From contig CALEMD010000265.1 in assembly GCA_937902945.1 (NCBI GenBank), positions 1-5,072 of the forward strand: a DNA stretch of 5,072 nt, written 5' to 3'. The notes beneath the pieces were generated by a model. The model was given only the letters and a program-made list of their open reading frames with translations. It did not search any database and was not told the origin of the DNA. Below are positions 1-5,072 of this stretch, piece by piece. This DNA is from an uncultured Erysipelotrichaceae bacterium (GTDB taxonomy: Bacteria; Bacillota_I; Bacilli_A; Erysipelotrichales; Erysipelotrichaceae). A program made the translations under genes and the position numbers. Position 1 is the first letter of the stretch. The number at the start of each line of letters is the position of its first letter.

Positions 1-3000
1 TGGGAGTTACTGGCAACAGCCAGACAGTTCTGCATATCAAGGTTCCTCTTCAGGCAAGCCCATTTGCAGATACGAAAACATATTATTATGAACAGATGTT
101 TTTGGCTGGCTCAAACCTTGAAGTTGAAATGGGATATCTGAATAATGCAGCTTTCAGAACAAAGGTATATGCAAATGACCAGACAGTTCTTGAAAATAAA
201 GTTGGAAATGCGAACAGAATGCTGTCGGATGGAAGCGGCAACTATATAAGGATAAATAAAGATCCAGCATGGATCATTCAGGAATCTATTGCCGATTCAA
301 CTGGTAATTATGTAACTTATAATGGTGATGACAGCACAATCTCTGGATTCAATAAAAATGAAACCGGAAATGTAAAACTGAATGTCTACAACACAGTTGC
401 AGCAGCAGATGTCACAGTTACTGATGGATATATCTTCCTGTCAATTCCGAAGGCATCTGAAACTGTAGGAAATACCAATCTGAATAAAGAGAGTCAATTT
501 GATTTCACGCTGAATGGCAATGTTCAATTGACCTATGATGCTGGTGCTGTTGGCAGTTATGATATTCGCTACAGCACTGCGGCTAAGACTGAGCCAACAA
601 CAGCAAATGCTGCTTCACTTTATAATGCGGCTTCCAGCACATATGATAAGGATGCAAAGACGATCATTATTAAAGTCAGTGGCTTTGTTACAGGTAAGAG
701 TCTGGAAGTGAATGCTCCAATTAAAGCACCTTCCAGTGTTTCAGATACTATACTCTATGATACTTTCCAGGCTAGAACTGTATTCCCATTTGAAGGAACA
801 TCCTATGCAACCTACAACTCCGGTGTTAAATACGGTTGGCTGCGGGCAAGTTATCAGAATCCAGATTGGACTGTTTCATTTGTATCAAATGGCGGCAGTG
901 CAGTTGAATCACAGATAGTAGAAGATGATGAATTAGCAACAAGCGAAACTCCAACAAGGCCAGGCTATACCTTTGAAGGCTGGTGCAAGGATGAAGAACT
1001 GACAACGTATTATGACTTTGATACACCAGTGACTGCAGACGTGAAGCTATATGCAAACTGGAAAGAAAAACCAAATGTACTCATCCAGTACAAAGCAGAT
1101 CCAGCATCTGGCGGAACAGTATCCAGTTCACGAGAAAGTGTTGCACCGGCAACCGGTTCAGCACAGGGTTCTATCGCGACTGCGAATACTGGCTACACCT
1201 TTGCAGGCTGGTATGATGATACAGATACACAGGTCAGCACAGCAGCCAACTATATTCCGCAGAAGAATGCAGATGGCATATATGAAGCAGCAATCTATAC
1301 AGCAAAATTCACACCAAATGCAGTGAATTATAAAGTAGAAGTATATCTGCATAATCTGAAAGGAACAGGTTATACCGAGGATACTGGCCGTGTGCAGAAT
1401 CTAACCGGGAACACTGATGCAGCTGCGGCGTATACTGCGGCAGTAATCAATGGCTATACTCTTGAAACTTCAAAGACAACCTATGAGAAGACGGGAACTG
1501 CAGCAGGGGCCGCCGTACTGCCGATTGCAGGTGATGGAAGTCTAGTTATCAAGCTGTATTATGCGCGCAAGGATTATAAGGTGACTTTTGCAAATCCGTC
1601 AGAAGGCGGAACAGTCAATAATGGCACTGAACAGACAGTGACCTATGGTGCTAAGCCTACCGCAGGTGCAACAGTTACACCAACAAATGCGGATTGGATC
1701 CATACTGGATGGAGCTATAGTACAACTCTTGATGATGGAACGATTAAGACAGGAACCATTACGGGAACGGATTATACTTCGCTGATTATTGAGGGTACTA
1801 CAGTACTGACTCCAACTATGGCCCATGTTCCGTTTGGTCAGATCAACACCAGTGGAAATGGTGCGGTGGCAGTAGATAAGGGAAGCAGTGTGACCATAGG
1901 GACACTGACGACCGATAAAGAAGAGTTTACAGAAGCTGAAACTGTTCATAATCTTGCCTTTATGTGGAAGCCAAATGATCATTATGAGATTGATAAGATC
2001 GAAGTGTCCTTCCCAACAGTCACCGGTTCAACTCCAATCGATATCACAAATAGCACGGGAGATATTACTGCGGTACTAGGAGCAACAAATGCAACAGCCG
2101 CAAACAAGAGCGGAGATACTCTGACAATCACCGGGCTGAATAACAGCATGGTAGTGAATGTGACCTTCAAGATTATCAAGAGAACGGTGACCTTTGATCA
2201 GAACTATACAGGATCTCCTGAAGCACAGATTGTTAGTGTAAATGATGGAGACACGGTCAATAGGCCTGCCAATCCAACCAGAACGGGTTATACATTCGGC
2301 GGCTGGTATACGGATAGCGCGTGCACAGCAGGAAATGAATGGAACTTCAATACAGCATTGACGCAGGATCAAACTCTGTATGCAAAGTGGACAGAGAACA
2401 AAGTCACTATTTCCTATCAGAGTGAAGACACGGTAAAAGGAACAGTCGATAAAGCATCTGAGACAATTGGTATTCTGACAGAAAATGCAGCAGGTGCAGC
2501 GGCTTCCGCAGAAACTGGCTATGAGTTTGTGAACTGGACGAATGGTGCAGGGGATATTGTAGGGACAGAAGCTGGCTATACTCCAACTAAGAGCGGAGAT
2601 CCGGCCATGAATACGGCAGATACCTATACTGCTCATTTCCAGGCAAAGAAGTATCAGCTGACTGTCCATTACGTCTATGAAGACAATACGACAGCACATG
2701 AGGATGCTGTCAGCAGCGTTGCTTTCAATACAGACTACAGTGTGACATCTCCGGCAGTTGTTGGATATCATCCAGATAGGACTGCTGTGACTGGAACGAT
2801 GGGTGCAGAAGATACAGAGATCACAGTAACGTATTCGCCTAATACAGATACGAAATATGTGGTTCGCTATTACCAGCAGACCGTCAGCGGAGATAAGGAT
2901 GATCTTGCAAGTGGCTATGCTGAGATAAGTGATGACAAGACTGATGCAACAGGAACAACAAAGACAGATATTGATGCAGCACTTCTGGTTAAAAATTATG

Positions 3001-3512
3001 CTGGATTTATAGAGCCTGCATATAAAGTGACCTATGAAGCAGAAGGTACAGAGGCAAGTGAAACGGCATTGACCATTGCACCTGATGGAAGCCTGGTTGT
3101 AAAAGTGTATTTCATCAGAGATGAATATACTGTCAGCTTTGATATGAATGGCGGATCTCCTGCAGAATCTGATCAAACAGTAAGATATGAGGGAACTGCA
3201 AATGATCCTGGAACTTCTTACAGCAAAGCTGGATATACATTTGTCAGATGGGAGATTGAAGATCCTGCAAATCCAGGAACATGGATTGCATATGATTTCT
3301 CGACCCCGATTACTGCCGATATACAGCTGAGAGCTGCATGGAAAGCAAATCCAAGTGTGCCAGCAGACAATACTGATTCAGGAAGAACATGTCAGGATGA
3401 TGGATATCCAGCAGGATACTATTGGAGTGATGCGCAGCAGTCATGCATACTTCCATATGGACAGACATCAAAAGGATTTAAGGTTCCAAATACAGCCGAT
3501 AAGACAAATTAA
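1..3512 (+). CDS. Large repeat-rich secreted/surface adhesin-like protein, 5'-truncated by window edge
   Basis: The frame is open from base 3 to the TAA at 3510-3512, giving 1169 visible residues. The Met at 96 is internal, because 31 in-frame codons precede it with no stop, so the true start and any signal peptide lie off the left edge. Residues 1-288 are beta-rich and Thr/Ser/Asn-rich, resembling stalk domains of Gram-positive surface proteins; I cannot name the family. From residue 289 come repeats: canonical Listeria-Bacteroides (Flg_new) units ending in the YANW/YAKW/RAAW type at 289-354, 728-796 and 1042-1114; divergent InlB B-like units at 358-436, 523-612 and 800-879; a MucBP-like unit at 884-947; and two units ending DGSLVxKxYxxR at 441-522 and 952-1039. 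The region around 613-727 is a divergent repeat. The tail has two Cys (1130, 1148) and ends VPNTADKTN, with no membrane anchor. The likely role is adhesion or surface display; no catalytic domain is visible. The repeat classes are recognised with good confidence, but the ligand is unknown. Confidence 0.9.
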   Translation, partial: GVTGNSQTVLHIKVPLQASPFADTKTYYYEQMFLAGSNLEVEMGYLNNAAFRTKVYANDQTVLENKVGNANRMLSDGSGNYIRINKDPAWIIQESIADSTGNYVTYNGDDSTISGFNKNETGNVKLNVYNTVAAADVTVTDGYIFLSIPKASETVGNTNLNKESQFDFTLNGNVQLTYDAGAVGSYDIRYSTAAKTEPTTANAASLYNAASSTYDKDAKTIIIKVSGFVTGKSLEVNAPIKAPSSVSDTILYDTFQARTVFPFEGTSYATYNSGVKYGWLRASYQNPDWTVSFVSNGGSAVESQIVEDDELATSETPTRPGYTFEGWCKDEELTTYYDFDTPVTADVKLYANWKEKPNVLIQYKADPASGGTVSSSRESVAPATGSAQGSIATANTGYTFAGWYDDTDTQVSTAANYIPQKNADGIYEAAIYTAKFTPNAVNYKVEVYLHNLKGTGYTEDTGRVQNLTGNTDAAAAYTAAVINGYTLETSKTTYEKTGTAAGAAVLPIAGDGSLVIKLYYARKDYKVTFANPSEGGTVNNGTEQTVTYGAKPTAGATVTPTNADWIHTGWSYSTTLDDGTIKTGTITGTDYTSLIIEGTTVLTPTMAHVPFGQINTSGNGAVAVDKGSSVTIGTLTTDKEEFTEAETVHNLAFMWKPNDHYEIDKIEVSFPTVTGSTPIDITNSTGDITAVLGATNATAANKSGDTLTITGLNNSMVVNVTFKIIKRTVTFDQNYTGSPEAQIVSVNDGDTVNRPANPTRTGYTFGGWYTDSACTAGNEWNFNTALTQDQTLYAKWTENKVTISYQSEDTVKGTVDKASETIGILTENAAGAAASAETGYEFVNWTNGAGDIVGTEAGYTPTKSGDPAMNTADTYTAHFQAKKYQLTVHYVYEDNTTAHEDAVSSVAFNTDYSVTSPAVVGYHPDRTAVTGTMGAEDTEITVTYSPNTDTKYVVRYYQQTVSGDKDDLASGYAEISDDKTDATGTTKTDIDAALLVKNYAGFIEPAYKVTYEAEGTEASETALTIAPDGSLVVKVYFIRDEYTVSFDMNGGSPAESDQTVRYEGTANDPGTSYSKAGYTFVRWEIEDPANPGTWIAYDFSTPITADIQLRAAWKANPSVPADNTDSGRTCQDDGYPAGYYWSDAQQSCILPYGQTSKGFKVPNTADKTN
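867..1840 (+). repeat. Protein-level repeat block A (Flg_new, divergent InlB B, DGSLV unit, InlB-like)
   Basis: Four successive beta-repeat domains lie here. The first, 867-1064, is a Listeria-Bacteroides unit with VSFVSNGG, PGYTFEGW and a closing LYANW. The second, 1074-1310, is a divergent InlB B-like unit with GYTFAGWYDD and a closing YTAKF. The third, 1323-1568, begins YKVEVYLHN and closes DGSLVIKLYYAR. The fourth, 1569 to about 1840, begins YKVTF and contains GGTV and HTGW. The order matches block B downstream. Unit boundaries are drawn by eye. Confidence 0.75.
1838..2183 (+). repeat. Divergent beta-repeat linker between blocks A and B
   Basis: This stretch encodes GQINTSGNGAVAVDKG at its start, then PNDHYEIDKIEV and a closing NNSMVVNVTFK. 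The pattern of a GNG-turn, a hY-idkv strand and a final VTF strand is common in divergent bacterial repeat (Flg_new_2-type) domains. It has no counterpart at the same place in the other block, so it separates the two duplicated blocks. The family assignment is tentative. Confidence 0.5.
2184..3344 (+). repeat. Protein-level repeat block B (Flg_new, divergent InlB B, MucBP-like, DGSLV unit, Flg_new)
   Basis: Five domains follow in order. A canonical Listeria-Bacteroides unit (2184-2390) has VTFDQN, TGYTFGGWYTD and LYAKW. A divergent InlB-like unit (2400-2639) has GYEFVNW and a closing YTAHF. A MucBP-like unit (2652-2843) has LTVHYVYEDNTT, GYHPD and a closing ITVTY. A unit at 2856-3119 starts YVVRYYQQ and closes DGSLVVKVYFIR. 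A last Listeria-Bacteroides unit (3126-3344) has VSFDMNGG, AGYTFVRW and a closing LRAAW. The order repeats block A with the MucBP-like unit inserted. Confidence 0.75.
3483..3509 (+). other. Cell-wall-sorting-like motif (VPNTAD) at extreme C-terminus, without membrane anchor
   Basis: The last nine codons encode VPNTADKTN. VPNTA resembles LPxTG-type sortase motifs, and a PNTAD form is plausible in Firmicutes. A functional sorting signal also needs a hydrophobic segment and a positively charged tail after the motif, and here translation stops four residues after the motif. The motif similarity is direct observation; the sorting role is inference and, as the sequence stands, doubtful. Confidence 0.45.
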
Positions 3513-3536
3513 TAGGAAGTATGATATGAGATTAAG

Positions 3537-3585
3537 AAAACAGATCACACGAGGAGTAAGCAATTCCCCAGTGATCTGTTTTTTT
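3537..3585. terminator. Probable bidirectional intrinsic terminator between convergent genes
   Basis: CAGATCAC (3541-3548) pairs perfectly with GTGATCTG (3571-3578) around a 22-nt loop. On the + strand the stem is followed by seven T (3579-3585), and the A run at 3537-3540 can extend it to 12 bp. Read on the - strand, the same stem is followed by TTTTCTT. It lies 24 nt past the adhesin stop codon and so ends adhesin transcription. It can also serve as a second stop for transcripts coming from the sigma operon on the other strand. Confidence 0.88.
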
Positions 3586-3618
3586 ATGGGAATGATACTG
3601 CGGCTGATCGTAAAACTG

Positions 3619-3646
3619 CAAAAGAAGACCCCCCGAACAGGTGGTC
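3619..3646 (-). terminator. Putative intrinsic terminator of the sigma/membrane-protein operon
   Basis: On the - strand, starting 9 nt after the TGA of the Ig-like membrane protein gene, GACCACC pairs with GGGGGTC across a short TGTTCG loop, with one A-G mismatch. The stem is GC-rich and is followed by TTCTTTT. The U-tract is interrupted by one C, so efficiency may be partial. The bidirectional hairpin about 40 bp further on could back it up. Confidence 0.6.
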
Positions 3647-3655
3647 AAGAGTGTA

Positions 3656-4426
3656 TCAGCGTCTGATTGTAAATGTATTGGCGTTGCCGAGGTTATCTTC
3701 GATATAGATTTCTGCGTATGTCAGTTCACTTGCTACAAAGATGCGGCTGCCATCCATGTGATATTCAACAGGATTATGATCTGAGTCACATACACGCAGT
3801 GTGTTCCAGCTGATTCCACTCTGCGAATCAGAAAGAGAAATAGATAAATAAGTTCCGTCATCTTCTAAAGGAGTACTTACCGGACTGCTTCGATCAATGT
3901 TTGAAATTGTAATATCTTCTGATGATGTTTTTCCGTTGGTGCCTTTAGCTACAATTCTATATGTCCCATTTTCGGCAAATTCCAGCAAATAGCCATTTTC
4001 ACTGCTTCCTATTGCTGTAACAGTTCCATTTGCATCATATGCTCGAACATTTTTCAAGGAAGTATTGCTGCAGGTGACGGTAACAGGAACGGTCTTAGCT
4101 GTATATGTATTCAGTGAATCGGAATGAACAGTGATCATAGGCGATGCCAATAGAGTGAATGATACAGCGGCTGAAGTTCCCAATGCAACAATACCTACTT
4201 CTGCTGCAGTCTTTACTACAATCAGACCGCTTGATTGAATTGCAATGGCACCAGCAGCAGCGGCTCCAGCCGTGCCGGCAGAAACAGGAATGCCAGCTGC
4301 ACTTTGAAAAGCATTGAGTGATTTAGAAACAGCATCTGAAGAGGCAGCGTTATCTCTTCCAAGACGCAGATTTTTAGCAATAAATGGTTCTGCAGTTAAG
4401 AAGAGAATGAATGAAGAGTTCTTCAT
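3656..4426 (-). CDS. Putative membrane protein with Ig-like domains, candidate sigma-factor partner (anti-sigma-like)
   Basis: This 256-residue protein is not one I recognise by name. Residues 1-42 are polar to amphipathic (FLTAEPFIAKNLRLGRDN). Residues 43-63 are Ala/Gly-rich and residues 75-95 are a good membrane-segment candidate (VGIVALGTSAAVSFTLLA). After residue 100 come two beta-rich stretches resembling bacterial Ig-like domains: about 104-178, with ENGTYRIVAKGTNGKTSSEDITISNID cut here into the ENGTYRI core and the ISNID-SSPV exit; and about 183-256, with YAEIYIEDNLGN near the end. There is no signal peptide at the N-terminus. The ATG is three bases after the TAA of the sigma gene and has no Shine-Dalgarno at normal distance (the nearest AAAGGAG is about 29 nt upstream), which suggests translational coupling. 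Position and build suggest a membrane anti-sigma factor or sensor; that role is inference. It could also be a simple surface-anchored protein. Confidence 0.7.
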   Translation of the reverse strand: MKNSSFILFLTAEPFIAKNLRLGRDNAASSDAVSKSLNAFQSAAGIPVSAGTAGAAAAGAIAIQSSGLIVVKTAAEVGIVALGTSAAVSFTLLASPMITVHSDSLNTYTAKTVPVTVTCSNTSLKNVRAYDANGTVTAIGSSENGYLLEFAENGTYRIVAKGTNGKTSSEDITISNIDRSSPVSTPLEDDGTYLSISLSDSQSGISWNTLRVCDSDHNPVEYHMDGSRIFVASELTYAEIYIEDNLGNANTFTIRR

Positions 4427-4429
4427 GCG

Positions 4430-4657
4430 TTAAACGATATTCTTCAATTCAATCACTCCTTTCTTCAAATAACGGTGTGTAGTACGCAGGGAAAGATTTG
4501 ATACTTTCGCAATATCCTGCATCTTCATTTCATCTACATACTTCAGTATTACTACATCTCTAAGAGTCGGGTCAAGCTTAGAAAGTGCCATCTGCATCAT
4601 TTCACTGTCAGATTGAGCACTCATTTTTTCTTCTGGAGTCAATCCAGGATCTGGCAA
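4430..4657 (-). CDS. Sigma-70 region 4 fragment (C-terminal half of ECF sigma factor)
   Basis: This is the in-frame continuation after the TAG. It carries sigma region 4, which contacts the -35 element and the beta flap: MALSKLDPTLRDVVILKYVD (region 4.1) followed by a helix-turn-helix, MQDIAKVSNLSLRTTHRYLKKG (shown here as its two helices MQDIAKV and TTHRYLKKG). The 5' boundary is uncertain. The listed start is a TTG with no Shine-Dalgarno, and an ATG at 4624 (MSAQSD) preceded by a purine-rich run is the better reinitiation candidate, giving 65 residues. The stop is three bases before the Ig-like membrane protein gene. If translation does not restart, this half is only made by readthrough of the TAG. 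Confidence 0.7.
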   Translation of the reverse strand: MPDPGLTPEEKMSAQSDSEMMQMALSKLDPTLRDVVILKYVDEMKMQDIAKVSNLSLRTTHRYLKKGVIELKNIV

Positions 4658-4681
4658 TTGATATGCAATATCATCCAGTGG

Positions 4682-4975
4682 CTACTTTGTCGATTCTTTT
4701 TCTTTGCGTATGATTGCATAGCAGTTATTGACAGTCAGTCTATTCATGAAGGAAACTAAGGCAATTGGTTTTTCAACAGCGTTCATATTCTTGTATAAAG
4801 ATAGATATGTATTCTGCACCGCCTCTTCTGCCAATGCCTGGTTATGAATAATGCTGCTTGCTAGATATAACTGCGGTTTATAGGTCGCGTTGAAAATTTC
4901 AGCAAATGCAGATGTATCACCCGCCTTTGCCTTTTCAAACAGAGCCCCCAGTTCTTTGTAAGTAAGTTTTTTCAT
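4682..4975 (-). CDS. Sigma-70 region 2 fragment (N-terminal half of ECF sigma factor)
   Basis: The 97-residue product contains sigma region 2, which binds the beta-prime coiled coil of RNA polymerase and recognises the -10 element. Visible landmarks are FAEIFNATYKPQLYLAS near residue 24 (region 2.1), ALAEEAVQNTYLSLYKN at about 47-63 (the AEDAVQ-like signature of region 2.2), and FMNRLTVNNCYAIIRKEK near the end (region 2.3/2.4). The reading frame ends with TAG where a linker to region 4 would begin. The ATG at 4975 is the first after an in-frame upstream stop and is preceded by AT-rich sequence with no recognisable Shine-Dalgarno. Alone, region 2 could bind core polymerase but would normally lack -35 recognition. 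Confidence 0.85.
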   Translation of the reverse strand: MKKLTYKELGALFEKAKAGDTSAFAEIFNATYKPQLYLASSIIHNQALAEEAVQNTYLSLYKNMNAVEKPIALVSFMNRLTVNNCYAIIRKEKESTK

Positions 4976-5072
4976 AAAGTTATACTTGTTTGTTCTTTAA
5001 TAATAGCGATGCATCTTTAAGAATGCTATGCAAAAACTAAAATCACGGAAAAACTTAATCAGCAAATTACTT
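4976..5072 (-). promoter_or_regulatory. Upstream region of sigma operon, weak promoter candidate
   Basis: No gene is seen in these 97 bases. On the - strand a TATTAT (5000-5005) lies 24 nt before the ATG and fits a housekeeping -10 element, but no good -35 sits at 16-18 nt; TTGCAT (5028-5033) is 22 nt away, which is too far. I see no AAC/CGT-type ECF autoregulatory promoter. A short imperfect dyad (GCAT 5011-5014 with ATGC 5023-5026, flanked by outer GC pairs) covers the spacer and could be an operator or chance. Confidence 0.3.

Larger units (their letters stand above)
4430..4975 (-). pseudogene. ECF-type RNA polymerase sigma factor interrupted by one in-frame TAG
   Basis: The frame starting at ATG 4975 and ending at TAA 4430-4432 is in one phase throughout. 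It would encode about 182 residues, the normal length of an ECF (group 4) sigma factor, but for a TAG at 4682-4684. Region 2 lies before the TAG (residues 1-97) and region 4 after it (residues about 110-182). The nine codons directly after the TAG (PLDDIAYQL) still read as a normal inter-region linker, and both halves are well conserved in character. That is what a single recent substitution, for example from CAG, GAG or AAG, would leave. The alternatives are a sequencing error, stop-codon readthrough, or a two-polypeptide sigma factor. An intact protein would direct RNA polymerase to a small set of promoters, possibly including its own. Confidence 0.65.

Noticed and set aside
1599..1982. 127-codon open frame on the - strand within the adhesin
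   Set aside because: Its composition is Cys/Ser/Ile-rich with no recognisable motif, and it is fully antisense to well-defined repeat domains.
2076..3176. Long 366-codon open frame on the - strand inside the adhesin gene
   Set aside because: The translation is rich in Cys, Ile, Ser, Arg and His with no domain pattern, and it lies wholly opposite a clear repeat-protein gene. It is a shadow of the biased, repetitive codon content on the + strand.
867..3344. Recent DNA-level tandem repeats or CRISPR-like array
   Set aside because: The periodicity is at protein level only. Units differ strongly in nucleotide sequence and length, and there are no constant repeats with unique spacers.
3355..3666. 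103-codon + strand frame overlapping the adhesin end and running past its stop, including a hydrophobic stretch near SNSPVICFFMGMILRLIV
   Set aside because: I considered it as a frameshifted remnant of a sorting-signal membrane anchor. The hydrophobic stretch is encoded by the terminator hairpin and its T-run, and the residues between it and VPNTAD do not resemble a sorting signal.
4456..4463. GAAAGGAG on the - strand as the ribosome binding site of the Ig-like membrane protein
   Set aside because: It lies about 29 nt before the ATG at 4426, which is too far, and it is explained by the Lys-Lys-Gly-Val codons of sigma region 4.
3656..4975. One long fused protein, since all three - strand frames share the same phase
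   Set aside because: The sigma sequence ends at the usual point after the region 4 helix-turn-helix, and the next frame begins with its own ATG and a different composition. The shared phase across the TAA is most simply a 3-nt spacer.

Overview
The window looks like chromosomal DNA from a low-to-moderate GC Firmicute, probably a gut or oral lineage of the Erysipelotrichia type. That placement is an inference. It rests on the AT-leaning composition, a large secreted protein built from Listeria-Bacteroides (InlB B-type) and MucBP-like repeats with a cell-wall-sorting-like VPNTAD tail, a short ECF-type sigma factor, and U-tract terminators. No ribosomal, tRNA or other phylogenetic marker is present.

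Layout: positions 1-3512 (+) hold the 3' part of one very large surface or secreted adhesin-like gene whose 5' end lies outside the window. Its first ~290 visible residues are beta-rich and not assigned to a family. They are followed by about ten tandem beta-repeat domains and a short cysteine-containing tail ending in VPNTADKTN. Positions 3513-3655 are a 143-bp convergent intergenic region with two terminator hairpins, one of which looks bidirectional. Positions 3656-4975 (-) hold a sigma-factor operon read toward the adhesin: an ECF-type sigma factor (4975-4430) split by one in-frame TAG between regions 2 and 4, then, three bases after its stop codon, a gene for a probable membrane protein with two Ig-like domains (4426-3656). 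Positions 4976-5072 are the AT-rich upstream region of this operon.

How the genes may work together (inference): the membrane protein follows the sigma gene so closely that the two should be translationally coupled. It has a short N-terminal region, one or two hydrophobic segments and a C-terminal Ig-like part. This resembles membrane anti-sigma factors or sensors that hold an ECF sigma factor and carry an outward-facing sensing domain (the RsgI type is one known design). Together with the neighbouring giant adhesin it could form a surface-sensing or surface-protein expression locus. The amber codon means the sigma factor is either a recent pseudogene, a two-piece sigma factor, or made by readthrough. 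The sequence alone cannot decide between these.
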